Shown here in pieces: positions 9,569-18,184 of a DNA stretch of 64,000 bases (positions are counted from its first letter, which is position 1; each line of letters opens with the position of its first letter). Under the pieces are notes generated by a model. The model was not told the DNA's origin and made no database searches. It worked only from the letters and a program-made list of their open reading frames with translations. Location of the stretch: the NCBI GenBank assembly GCA_000965745.1, contig CP009479.1, forward strand, positions 1,932,457 to 1,996,456. Direction: 5' to 3'. The DNA comes from an uncultured archaeon (GTDB lineage: Archaea; Thermoplasmatota; Thermoplasmata; Thermoplasmatales; Thermoplasmataceae). A program made the translations under genes and the position numbers.

Positions 9569-10222
9569 TCAGTAGACATCCATCGCTATGACCCTTGCCA
9601 TTGCTCCGCTTCCTCCCTTGATCTTAATAGGAAGCGCAGCTACAAGGTATCTCTTCCCCTCAACCAGCTGGTCAAGATTTGCAAGGTCTTCGATGAATAC
9701 CATATTGTGCTTAAGCAGTGCCTTGTGGACAGCAAAATCCTCATGGTCGTAAGGCTCTATTCCCAGTGTGTCAATCCCTATTATCCTTGGCTTTTTCTGT
9801 GAAAAGAACTCGACCGTCTCGACTGAAAGGCCGGGGAAGTCGTATTGAAACTCCCTGGTGTAGCCTCTCTTCTTGTCCCAGCCCGTGTTTATGAGGATTA
9901 TCTTTCCATTGTATTCATCTTTCCAGACTTTCCTGATGGAGTCCAGCGTGATTTCAGTTCCTGTTATTTCCGGCCTTATCACGTATCCTTCACCGACCAG
10001 GGCATCAATCCCAATCTGGTCAATTGTCTTGCCGTCCTCGAGCATGTGTGAGGGAGTGTCTATGTGAGTTCCTGAGTGCGTTGCGGAATAATAGGTCTCA
10101 ACTTTGTAGCCGTCGCGGGATACTGTGCCGATTGGTTTCACGTCAACCAGGGGATTTGTTGGCCAGATTGGCATGTATGTCTCCAGAGTTACGCTCAAAT
10201 CATAAAAACCCTTTATTTCCAT
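9569..10222 (-). CDS. Cyclase-family hydrolase (kynurenine formamidase-like)
   Basis: A 217-residue metal-dependent hydrolase with the family signature HSGTHIDTPSHM at ~68-79, whose His and Asp residues bind the metals. A later IGIDTLGIEPYDHEDFAVHKALL block carries the conserved Asp and His of the C-terminal half. The family includes kynurenine formamidases and isatin hydrolases; no kynurenine genes lie nearby, so the substrate is open. It sits on its own transcription unit between the epimerase and the M18 aminopeptidase. Confidence 0.85.
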   Translation of the reverse strand: MEIKGFYDLSVTLETYMPIWPTNPLVDVKPIGTVSRDGYKVETYYSATHSGTHIDTPSHMLEDGKTIDQIGIDALVGEGYVIRPEITGTEITLDSIRKVWKDEYNGKIILINTGWDKKRGYTREFQYDFPGLSVETVEFFSQKKPRIIGIDTLGIEPYDHEDFAVHKALLKHNMVFIEDLANLDQLVEGKRYLVAALPIKIKGGSGAMARVIAMDVY

Positions 10223-10338
10223 GCAGATTCAATACACTTAAGCATTATAAGTTTAGAACCAAAAATAATAGGTGCGGATAATTCAGCAGGAATAAAGAAT
10301 TCAGGTATGGATATACCTATCTCCGGTGCCTTCCAAAG

Positions 10339-11715
10339 TCAGTGCATCATGAATGCAAGATAAGCATGATATGAACTCCACATGTCAACCTTGCTGACAA
10401 GTTCAAAGGGAGAGTGCATTCCAAGGACCGGTGGTCCAGCATCTATGACGCTCATTCCATACCTGGCAAAATCCTGCGCCACAGTCCCGCCACCGCCTTC
10501 ATCGACCTTGCCCAGCGTTCCGAACTGATATTTTACCTTATGCTTCTCGAATATGTTCCTCAGGTAGGCAACGAACTCAGCAGGTGCCTCCGATGACATG
10601 AACTTGCCTCCAGAACCGGTATATTTGGTTATGACGATACCTCCGCCAAGCTTGGCAGCATTGTATGTGTCATGGGCATCCTTGAAGCTCGGGTCCATCG
10701 CGGCATCGACATCCGAGCTTATGACCTTGCTTTTCCTCAGCAATGACAGGACCTCCAGATGGTCAGCATTTCCTTTCAGCTTGTGGATAACCTGGGTAAC
10801 CAGATATTCAAGAAGGTTTGATTGTGAACCGGTGGCCCCCATGCTTCCAATCTCTTCTTTATCATAAAATAGCACAAGAACAGTGTCATCGGGTTTTTCA
10901 ATATCCATGAAGGCGTGGAAGCAGGCGTATGATGATGCCTTATCGTCATGGCCGTATCCACCGATCATCGATGCATCAAGGCCGGATTCCCTTGCCTTGT
11001 CTGAAGGGACGAGATAGAGGTCCGCAGAAGCGAGGTCCTCTTCCTCAATGTCGTAGCGGTCCTTGAGTATTTTGAGAACGTTATTCTTGAACTGGTCCTT
11101 TCTTGTCTGGCCCGGAATGCTTCCGAATATGGCGTTCATCTCCTCTCCCTTTATGCCCTCAAACAGTTTTCGTTCCCCCTGGACCTTGTCTGCTATGTGA
11201 GGGAGAAGGTCGGGAATGACAAAAACAGGGTCGTCAGGCTCCTCACCAATCCTGAGCTTGATTTCCCGTCCGCCCTTGGTGTATACCCTTCCATGAAGGG
11301 CCAGGGACCTGTTTACCCACTGATATTTCTTGACCCCTCCATAATACTGCGTCTTAAGCAGGACAGTGTTGGTCTCAACATCCTCATACACAGGCTTTGG
11401 TTTCAGATCAATTCTGGGTGAGTCTATGTGTGAGGCAATGACGAAAAGACCGTTGTCTATTCCCTTCTTTCCTATTATCCCTGCAGCTAGAGTCCTCCCC
11501 ATGTGGTTTAAGTAGAACTTTGAGCCTGGCCTCAGTTTCTCTGAATTCTCGATGTTCGAAAATTCATTTCTCTCAAGGCGCTCTATGAAATAATCAACTG
11601 CCTCGAACTCCGTTTTCACGCTGTTAAGGAAATTTATGTACCCTCTAGAAATTTCATTCAGTTTGGCCTCACTGGAATTGTCGATAAGGGACCATCCCGT
11701 CTTATGATCTGCCAT
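10339..11715 (-). CDS. M18-family aminopeptidase
   Basis: A 458-residue zinc aminopeptidase. Zinc-binding and catalytic residues appear in family order: ASHIDSPRIDLKP (His and Asp, ~94-106), GHDDKASSYA (bridging Asp), YDKEEIGSMG (catalytic Glu pair), DVDAAMDPSF (Asp), and the C-terminal FELVSKVDMWSSYHAYLAFM (His ~453). M18 enzymes form large dodecameric tetrahedra in the cytoplasm and remove N-terminal residues, preferring acidic ones. Together with the S9 peptidase at 6722-8506 it completes peptide degradation to free amino acids. Confidence 0.92.
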   Translation of the reverse strand: MADHKTGWSLIDNSSEAKLNEISRGYINFLNSVKTEFEAVDYFIERLERNEFSNIENSEKLRPGSKFYLNHMGRTLAAGIIGKKGIDNGLFVIASHIDSPRIDLKPKPVYEDVETNTVLLKTQYYGGVKKYQWVNRSLALHGRVYTKGGREIKLRIGEEPDDPVFVIPDLLPHIADKVQGERKLFEGIKGEEMNAIFGSIPGQTRKDQFKNNVLKILKDRYDIEEEDLASADLYLVPSDKARESGLDASMIGGYGHDDKASSYACFHAFMDIEKPDDTVLVLFYDKEEIGSMGATGSQSNLLEYLVTQVIHKLKGNADHLEVLSLLRKSKVISSDVDAAMDPSFKDAHDTYNAAKLGGGIVITKYTGSGGKFMSSEAPAEFVAYLRNIFEKHKVKYQFGTLGKVDEGGGGTVAQDFARYGMSVIDAGPPVLGMHSPFELVSKVDMWSSYHAYLAFMMH

Positions 11716-11776
11716 AATGGCGCAAAACTGAAATCATATTTAAAAGGTTTGAGTTGGGTGTATTTTAGTTTCCAAC

Positions 11777-12676
11777 TCATTTTTTGATTTCGATTGTGTG
11801 ATAATACACCTTGTCACCATCTATGGGGAAAATATCCATCTCGTTCTCCTTCCAGATCACGGAGGAAGCCTCCCTGTCCTCCACAAGTTGGAAGCCGGTT
11901 CTGCCAATCAAGTCAAAAAATTTCTCCTTGATGTAGGCATCGAGGAACCCGTAATCTTCGGCAAGCTCTGCAGAAGGTGTGTCTTCCTCGAAAAACGAAG
12001 CCATCAGCAGTGCCTTTCCCCCGGGCTTCATTATCCTGTAGAGTTCAGCAACAACAAGTTCCGTATCCGTAATGTTGTTGAGACCTGCAAAAGATGTGAC
12101 GTTATCCGCTACACCTTCCCTAAGGGCCATGTGCTTTATGTCGGTTGCCAGGTAAAATGCCTTTCTCATGCCCTTCTTTTCAAAGTCCCTCTTAGTGGAA
12201 AGAAGCACGTTCGGATCTATATCGGTCGCAATCACTGAAGAGTTGTTTGATCTTTTCAATACCTGTTCAAGCATCATCCCCAGGCCCGTGGCGAGATCCA
12301 CTATATTTCCTGATAGATTCCCTATCTTTGGGTAAGTTATATTCCACCATTTTTCGTGCGCTTTCCTGATGTCGGGGCTTATCAGTCTCTGGTATCCTTT
12401 CATTACCTCTTGCCTGTATTTCTGGGATATGATTCTCTTGTCCCATTTCCATTCCATGCCGGAGGTTTCACTGTCAATAAGAATGTAGACACCCTCCCTG
12501 GATGAATACTTCCTGTTGCAGAATGTGCACTGCATTTCCCCATTTATTTCGTTCCCACAGACCGGGCAGGCCAGGACTGCCCCAATCTCTACCGCTCCCA
12601 TCATTTCTTTCACCAGCCATTCCATTCCTTTTTGTTCACAGTTTGTTGCAGAAAGTCGAAGTGATGTTTCGTCCAC
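11777..12676 (-). CDS. SAM-dependent methyltransferase with N-terminal zinc ribbon
   Basis: A protein of 282-299 residues. A CxxC...CxxC zinc ribbon (CPVCGNEI...CTFCNRKY) near the N-terminus is followed by a class I methyltransferase domain with motif I IVDLATGLGMML and the ATDIDPNVL acidic loop. The ribbon plus methyltransferase layout is seen in UbiE/RlmA-like archaeal proteins. Substrate unknown. The farthest start is GTG at 12676; ATG at 12625 is equally plausible and begins just before the ribbon. Its end is ~60 bases from the M18 start, so they may be cotranscribed. Confidence 0.8.
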   Translation of the reverse strand: MDETSLRLSATNCEQKGMEWLVKEMMGAVEIGAVLACPVCGNEINGEMQCTFCNRKYSSREGVYILIDSETSGMEWKWDKRIISQKYRQEVMKGYQRLISPDIRKAHEKWWNITYPKIGNLSGNIVDLATGLGMMLEQVLKRSNNSSVIATDIDPNVLLSTKRDFEKKGMRKAFYLATDIKHMALREGVADNVTSFAGLNNITDTELVVAELYRIMKPGGKALLMASFFEEDTPSAELAEDYGFLDAYIKEKFFDLIGRTGFQLVEDREASSVIWKENEMDIFPIDGDKVYYHTIEIKK

Positions 12677-12861
12677 TTTGCATCAACGCCAGTTACTGCT
12701 GGCGGTAGCCTTGCGATCTAAGAAAGTTCATGTTTTTGCAGGATTCTTAGAGCTACAGATAAAAAACTGGTGGTGGCATAAATACTATATGGCTTAAAAT
12801 GGAGGGGGCCGTTTAACCACCAAGACAGTTTTTTAAACGTCTGATAGGGAAATCCAGTAAG

Positions 12862-12869
12862 GTTTAATA
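12862..12869 (+). promoter_or_regulatory. TATA box of the thiamine transport operon
   Basis: TTTAATAT sits about 28 bases before the first paired base of the TPP riboswitch. This is the spacing expected if transcription starts right at the aptamer (about 12890-12895). Confidence 0.45.
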
Positions 12870-12889
12870 TTCACTGAAAATACAGGTAC

Positions 12890-12982
12890 AGCTAGGGGAG
12901 CCAAAAGAAACTGCTGAGAGGACAGCAAATGTTTGCTGCCGACCCTTAAACCTGATCCGGGCAATGCCGGCGAAGGGAAGCA
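12890..12982 (+). promoter_or_regulatory. TPP riboswitch (THI element)
   Basis: The conserved core blocks of the thiamine pyrophosphate aptamer appear in order: GGGGAGCC, then GCTGAGA, a variable P3a hairpin with arms AGCAAA/TTTGCT, then GACCCTTAAACCTGATCCG, GCAATGCCGGCG and GAAGGGAAGC. CCGG/CCGG closes P4. TPP riboswitches are established in Thermoplasmata. A downstream hairpin (12988-13008, arms CTG..AGAG and CTCT..CAG) ends against the ribosome-binding site AGGAGG at 13007-13012, so the switch may control translation. It precedes a thiamine ABC importer, as expected. Confidence 0.93.
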
Positions 12983-13017
12983 CAGTTCTGGAGAGACTTC
13001 TCTGGCAGGAGGAAAAC

Positions 13018-14175
13018 ATGGATCCTGCAAGAGACGATAAGGCAAGAGTAAGCAAGTACAGATCTTATAGGAAGCGGGTAATTGCACTCGTAATAGCTGT
13101 AGTGGTGGTAATAGCTGGCTTTTCAGTTTACTACAGCCTGATAAGCAAGCCAACTGGAGAGAAGACGCTGACTGTTTATACATACAGCTCTTTCATGGCT
13201 TACGGCCCGAACAAGACAAAAGCGTTCAACGCTGTTTTCGGGACTTTTGAGAAAGCCCACAATGTGAAAATTGTTGTTAAGACCCCAGGAAATGGTATCC
13301 TGCAGCAGCTCCAGGCTGAAAAGAACAACCCCCGGGCGGATATTGTGATCGGCCTCACCAACATGAATGGAGTGGTGGCCTCGTCTCAGGGCCTTCTGGT
13401 TAACTACACGCCCCCGGCCGACAGTTACATCAATTCGTCGCTTCTGAAGGATATGGGGTCTGCGGCCAGTTACATCACCCCTTACGAATATTCGTACCTG
13501 GGGATAGATTACAATAAATCCTTTGTCAACAGTACTTCATCCGCGGTGAATGGGAGCTTTATGCCATCATTCGGTGACCTTGCCGGCAGTGCCCTTGCAT
13601 CCAACCTCCTTCTTGAAAATCCCACGGTTGACGACACCGGCCTCGGTTTCCTGCTGTGGCAGATAGCGTATTACAAATATGTGCTTCACGACAGCAACTG
13701 GACTGACTGGTGGAACGCTACAAAACCATACACACAGGGCCATATCTATGACTCATGGGATACGGCCTTCAGCTATTTCGACACCGGAAACCACACAAAT
13801 CTTCTTGTGAGTTACCTTACGGACCCTGCGTACAACAATTTCTTCGGCTATGGAAATTCAACCGGATCATCCGTAACATACCACAACGGCACAGCATACG
13901 GCTGGAGAACAATATACGGGACCGGAATCGTGAACGGTTCGTCAAACCTCACCCTGGACAAGGAGTTTGTGAATTATTTCCTCAGTCCCACTGTGCAGAA
14001 TGAAATACCTACTAACGAGTGGATGTACCCTGCAAATTCAAGCATTGCCCTGCCCCCCTCATTCGATGTGCTCCCCAACCAGAATAACATATATCCCTTG
14101 AACAACTATGTTACAGCGTCAGATATTGCAGCGAATATCCAGACCTGGGAGACACAATGGCTGAATCTGCAGTGA
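13018..14175 (+). CDS. thiB: Thiamine ABC transporter, substrate-binding protein
   Basis: About 385 residues. A basic N-terminus and one hydrophobic helix (VIALVIAVVVVIAGFSVYYSL) anchor it outside the membrane. The ectodomain starts with a KTLTVYTYSSFMAYGP strand typical of iron/thiamine-binding ThiB-type periplasmic proteins and contains many N-x-S/T sequons, as expected for a glycosylated archaeal surface protein. I start at ATG 13018 because an AGGAGG box lies five bases upstream; a longer reading from 12964 would run through the riboswitch. Overlaps the permease gene by 19 bases. The riboswitch upstream supports thiamine (or TPP) as ligand. Confidence 0.9.
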   Translation: MDPARDDKARVSKYRSYRKRVIALVIAVVVVIAGFSVYYSLISKPTGEKTLTVYTYSSFMAYGPNKTKAFNAVFGTFEKAHNVKIVVKTPGNGILQQLQAEKNNPRADIVIGLTNMNGVVASSQGLLVNYTPPADSYINSSLLKDMGSAASYITPYEYSYLGIDYNKSFVNSTSSAVNGSFMPSFGDLAGSALASNLLLENPTVDDTGLGFLLWQIAYYKYVLHDSNWTDWWNATKPYTQGHIYDSWDTAFSYFDTGNHTNLLVSYLTDPAYNNFFGYGNSTGSSVTYHNGTAYGWRTIYGTGIVNGSSNLTLDKEFVNYFLSPTVQNEIPTNEWMYPANSSIALPPSFDVLPNQNNIYPLNNYVTASDIAANIQTWETQWLNLQ

Positions 14176-15806
14176 AGATTACGAAGGGCAGAAACACCCT
14201 TAAATGGCTTCTGCTTTTCACTCCATCCATTTTTATTGCCGCGGTAGTGGTATACCCGTTCATACAGCTCCTGTACAGCAATGCTAATTTTGACTTTGCA
14301 AGTCAGATCACTGGAAGTTCCCCTGTGGCGCAACTTACAAGAAAAGCAATACAGAACTCAATTGTTCAGGGTGCTGTCAGTGCCTTGCTGTCCTTCGTTG
14401 CAGGACTTCCGGTTGGCCTTTTCCTTGGGAGGCATACATTCAGGTTCAAGCGCATGGTCAATTCAATAGTGATTATCCCCTTCTTTCTTCCATCAATACT
14501 TGTTGTTTTCGCCTTCATTTCCGGATTCGGGTCCAACTCATCCATGGCACACATCCTACCGTTCACGGAGTCGGCTTCCTCAGGCTTTACGGGAATAATC
14601 GCAGTAAATACATTCTTCAATGCACCCCTCGTTGCATTGTTCACCATGACTGCGGTTGAGCAAAGTGATGTAGCACTCAATGAGGCCGCCATGACCCTTG
14701 GTGCTGCAGATGTCAGAAGATTCAGGACAGTCTGGGGAAAGGATGCGCTTCTTGCGGCCAGTGGTGCTGCACTTCTGGCATTTACCTATTCTTTCGCAGG
14801 TTTTGCAGCTCCCCTGATTATTGGGGGGCCGGGATATTTCACTCTCGACGCATGGATATACTTCATGGTCAAGACATTGAATAATCTTCAAGCAGCCATG
14901 GTGCTTGCCCTGATTGAGGCCCTTATTCTGGTTTTGCCCGCACTTTCATACATCATATTCAGTTCAAGGCAGAGAAGGGTTACGGGGAGCCAACTGAGGC
15001 TCCCGGTTCAGGATCAAAGAAAAAATGGCTACTTTTACGCCGGGGCCGCATACACTTTTTTCTGGGTTGTTGTTGAACTCTATCTTCTTTCGTCTGTTTT
15101 TGCGGCTTCACTTGAAAATTCATCCGGACAGTGGTGGCACTTTGCAAACTATATTCAGCTGTTCGGGGGGAGAACTACTTCGGCCATCGGTATTTCGGCT
15201 GCTTCCAGCATCCTCAACACTGTATTCTATGGCACCATGACGTCGCTGCTTGTAGTCACCCTTGGCCTGATGTGGATAACCGGGAGGAGGCGGCTGAACT
15301 ACAAAAACCGTTTTGCCTCGGAGCCTTTGCAGTATGTTCCCCTGATAATCTCATCTATTATCATGGCCTTCTCGGTCTCAGTGGTTTTTGGAGTTATCAC
15401 CCCGGAGAGCCTCATCTGGGTGCTCATCATACTTGCCCAGACCTCTGTGGCGATTCCTGTGGTGCTAAGGGTGATCGATTCCGGTTTCTCTTCAATATCA
15501 CACACGTACACTGAGGCTGCCCTTACACTCAGAGGCAATCCCTTCTTCGAAGTTGAGATGCCAATGGCCAGATCTACTTTTGCATCCGCCCTGATGTTTG
15601 CCTTTGCAATAAGCCTGGGGGAGTTCTCTGCCACTAATTTCCTGGCCACTACAAATTACGTTCCACTGACTGTTGAAATGTATCTGCTGAGAGGCGTGAG
15701 ACTTTTTGGGGCTTCTTTTGCCGCAGCTTCACTGCTCCTTATTATAAGCATTGTTTCGTTCTACTTCATCCAGAGGTTAGGTGAGAGATTTATTGGCTTT
15801 CGTTGA
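14157..15806 (+). CDS. thiP: Thiamine ABC transporter, fused permease
   Basis: A 549-residue membrane protein with about 12 hydrophobic helices, the duplicated two-domain form seen in ThiP/FbpB permeases. Each half carries an EAA-type loop contacting the ATPase: LNEAAMTLGAADVRRF (~175-190) and YTEAALTLRGNPFFE (~450-465). It overlaps the binding protein upstream and the ATPase downstream, so all three are one translationally coupled operon under the TPP riboswitch. Confidence 0.92.
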   Translation: MAESAVKITKGRNTLKWLLLFTPSIFIAAVVVYPFIQLLYSNANFDFASQITGSSPVAQLTRKAIQNSIVQGAVSALLSFVAGLPVGLFLGRHTFRFKRMVNSIVIIPFFLPSILVVFAFISGFGSNSSMAHILPFTESASSGFTGIIAVNTFFNAPLVALFTMTAVEQSDVALNEAAMTLGAADVRRFRTVWGKDALLAASGAALLAFTYSFAGFAAPLIIGGPGYFTLDAWIYFMVKTLNNLQAAMVLALIEALILVLPALSYIIFSSRQRRVTGSQLRLPVQDQRKNGYFYAGAAYTFFWVVVELYLLSSVFAASLENSSGQWWHFANYIQLFGGRTTSAIGISAASSILNTVFYGTMTSLLVVTLGLMWITGRRRLNYKNRFASEPLQYVPLIISSIIMAFSVSVVFGVITPESLIWVLIILAQTSVAIPVVLRVIDSGFSSISHTYTEAALTLRGNPFFEVEMPMARSTFASALMFAFAISLGEFSATNFLATTNYVPLTVEMYLLRGVRLFGASFAAASLLLIISIVSFYFIQRLGERFIGFR

Positions 15807-16752
15807 GATCAGGAACCTGGTCAGGCACTATTCGGGAAATTTCAAGCTGTACAACATCAGTCTCGAACTTGAGAGGGGGGAAACTCTGACGTTAATGGGC
15901 CCTAGCGGATCGGGGAAAACATCACTGCTTAGAAATGTTTGTGGGCTCGACATCCCTGACTCCGGCAGAATCACTGTTGGTGGAAGGGACATAACGTACC
16001 TGCCCACGACAAAAAGGAACATCGGCCTGATTTTTCAGGACCTGGCCATCTTTCCACACATGAAGGTCTATGACAACATTGCCTATGGATTGCGTGCAAA
16101 GAACGTTCATGAAAGAGATATTGAAGATAGGGTTGAAGAATTGTCAGGCATGCTTGGTATCAAGAGCCTCCTTGAAAGATTTCCCGGCCAGATTTCAGGG
16201 GGTCAGAGGCAAAGGGTAGCACTGGCAAGGTCTGTAGCACCTTCACCTTCCGTGCTTCTTCTCGATGAGCCCATGAGCTCCCTCGACATGCAGCTTAGAA
16301 GCAGTGTCAGGAGCGAGATAAAGTCGTTTGCAAAGAAGATGGAGCTTACGATGATTTACGTCACCCATGACCACAACGAAGGGCTCTACATGGCTGACAA
16401 GACAGGAATAATGTACGACGGTTCCATAGAAAGGATAGCCCCGCCGCAGGATCTGTTTACACACCCCGGAACTGAGAGGACTGCCAAGTTCTTCGGATAT
16501 AATGTTGTGACCGCCGATGGCAGGAAAGTCGCTTTCTACCCTTCCGATTTCAAGGTCGCTGCCGAGGGCCCTGAAATGTCTGGAAAGATCGTGTCAATCG
16601 GTTTCGAAGGTGAGCACGACAGGGCTCACGTAATGATGGATAGCGGTGATCTCGTTCAACTGGAGTTTCCACCCGGAAAATACATAGGAAAGCTCGCTCC
16701 CGGAGACCGTATAGGCATCACCATTACCCGAACAGAAGACCTGACCGGTTGA
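15781..16752 (+). CDS. thiQ: Thiamine ABC transporter, ATP-binding protein
   Basis: A 323-residue ABC ATPase. Walker A GPSGSGKTS (~40-48), Q-loop in LIFQDLAIFPH, signature SGGQRQRVALARS, Walker B VLLLDEPMSSLD and the switch His in YVTHDHNEG are intact. The last ~90 residues form a TOBE-like regulatory beta domain, so it is longer than bacterial ThiQ and closer to the CysA/PotA group. The start is GTG at 15781, with TTG 15793 as an alternative. It overlaps the permease by 26 bases and should energise thiamine uptake. Confidence 0.9.
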   Translation: MRDLLAFVEIRNLVRHYSGNFKLYNISLELERGETLTLMGPSGSGKTSLLRNVCGLDIPDSGRITVGGRDITYLPTTKRNIGLIFQDLAIFPHMKVYDNIAYGLRAKNVHERDIEDRVEELSGMLGIKSLLERFPGQISGGQRQRVALARSVAPSPSVLLLDEPMSSLDMQLRSSVRSEIKSFAKKMELTMIYVTHDHNEGLYMADKTGIMYDGSIERIAPPQDLFTHPGTERTAKFFGYNVVTADGRKVAFYPSDFKVAAEGPEMSGKIVSIGFEGEHDRAHVMMDSGDLVQLEFPPGKYIGKLAPGDRIGITITRTEDLTG

Positions 16753-16844
16753 AGGCTGGAGCATCAAGCCACTGATTCGACTCCCTGTCTGCCATATAAA
16801 ACTTTTAACTGTTTGCCAGATTGGAGGCGGAATGGGGGAGAATA

Positions 16845-17843
16845 ATGCGCGTTAAACAAGGCGGCATAATTGCAAGAAATGCAATGAACCTCGCGATACT
16901 CACTTCATTCCTGACATGGATATTACTGCCCTTCTCCAGGGATTTGGCCCTTGCTGCAACCTCCTTCGTGCTATTCACCCTGCTTCTTTTTGGCAGAAGC
17001 TTCAGGCTGTTTAACTTCAGGGTGATTAACGGCCATTTCAGAGGGGACTTTCGGGAATACATCAGAAAGAAGAGACTTGTCCCCCAGAACATTTTGCTTG
17101 GACTCTTGGCTGGCTTTTTCAGGACCCTTCTGGATGGAATTGCCTATCTTGCTGGCACAGTCGGCGGATTGGTGCTTGTTCTCGCCCTTGACCTGATTCT
17201 GGCAGCCCTTATTGTCTTAGCGTTCTTCTACAGGCCGGGAGTGAATAGAACACTATCCCGGTCCTTTCCCGCCGACAGTGAAAGCAGCAGCTATGTGCAT
17301 GAGCTTGCAGAAAACTGTGGAATGAAGGCGCCTGAACTCAGGATCATACCTGATTCAAGGGTAAGAATGCCAAACGCATTTTCCTGGAGCATTCCTGGTG
17401 GAAAGAGCTACATCTTTGCCAGCGAGAACCTGTTCCTTGTTCTTACAAGGGATGAGATAGGCGGAATTTTCACCCACGAACTTGGGCACATAAAGGGAAG
17501 GCACTCCGAGAAATCATTCCTTCTCACCTCTTTTGTTCCGTTGGCCTGGATCAATAGTGCAGTTCTCCCTTTTGCTCTTCTTCCTTTCCTTGTCGCCATT
17601 GGCGTTTCTGTTGCTTCCATTGTCTCCGCACTGTTGTATGTGGCTTTCCGAAGAGGTTCCATTTCCAGGAGGTTCGAAAAGCTTGCGGACATCTTCGCGG
17701 CCAGGAACTATGACAGGGATGCCTACCTGTCTTCATTAAGAAAGCTTACTGAAATAAGAGGGTCTGGTGGGCCTCACACAGCGAGGAGTTTTGCCTCCCA
17801 CGATACCCTCGAAGAGAGGGAGAAACTGATCAGAAGCATCTGA
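16845..17843 (+). CDS. htpX: HtpX-like M48 membrane metalloprotease
   Basis: About 332 residues. Two N-terminal hydrophobic segments, a second pair near residue 95, the zinc motif THELGHIKGRH (HExxH form, ~205), then further helices and the third zinc ligand Glu in RRFEKLADIFAARN. HtpX proteases degrade misfolded membrane proteins. I start at ATG 16845, preceded by GGGGGAG, rather than TTG 16821. A second paralogue lies at 46502-47467; this copy has extra N-terminal hydrophobic sequence and is more divergent. Confidence 0.88.
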   Translation: MRVKQGGIIARNAMNLAILTSFLTWILLPFSRDLALAATSFVLFTLLLFGRSFRLFNFRVINGHFRGDFREYIRKKRLVPQNILLGLLAGFFRTLLDGIAYLAGTVGGLVLVLALDLILAALIVLAFFYRPGVNRTLSRSFPADSESSSYVHELAENCGMKAPELRIIPDSRVRMPNAFSWSIPGGKSYIFASENLFLVLTRDEIGGIFTHELGHIKGRHSEKSFLLTSFVPLAWINSAVLPFALLPFLVAIGVSVASIVSALLYVAFRRGSISRRFEKLADIFAARNYDRDAYLSSLRKLTEIRGSGGPHTARSFASHDTLEEREKLIRSI

Positions 17844-17955
17844 ATCCATATTCTAATCTTATACTTGCCGTAGGAAGGAATCGGGAATGTGGATTGAAAA
17901 ACATTGTTGCAGTTCCAATTTTATTTGGCAAGTCTTTTCCGAATTCGTAAGAGAG

Positions 17956-18021
17956 CGCTCCATGAAAGTTGCGCCGATAAATGGTGCGCAGGGGGTCGCA
18001 ACTCCTTTCATAAATGGAGCG
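17956..18021. repeat. Long imperfect inverted repeat with an inner hairpin
   Basis: CGCTCCAT-GAAAG-TTGCG (17956-17973) pairs with CGCAA-CTTTC-ATGGAGCG (17997-18021), with only small bulges; inside, GCGCC pairs with GGTGCGC. The whole element could fold into a single ~66-base structure. It lies in the 340-base region between the convergent htpX and sat genes (17844-18184), where I see no protein gene. It could be a bidirectional terminator, a small structured RNA or a miniature mobile element. Confidence 0.45.
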
Positions 18022-18184
18022 GCCCATGTGTAAGCTATCGGGGAAAACAGGCAGATGCAGGATTAACCGGAATAAAAGAGAAATAGATTTTCATATAGCA
18101 ACGGGGCTTGAAACTCTGATTGAAAAAAATTGGTCAGCGGAAGACAGGTTGGAACCCGAACTTCCGGTCAGAGCCATGCAGGGC

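Noticed and set aside
12964-13017. A longer start for the thiamine-binding protein
   Set aside because: These codons lie inside the TPP riboswitch and its expression platform; the AGGAGG box at 13007-13012 fits ATG 13018.
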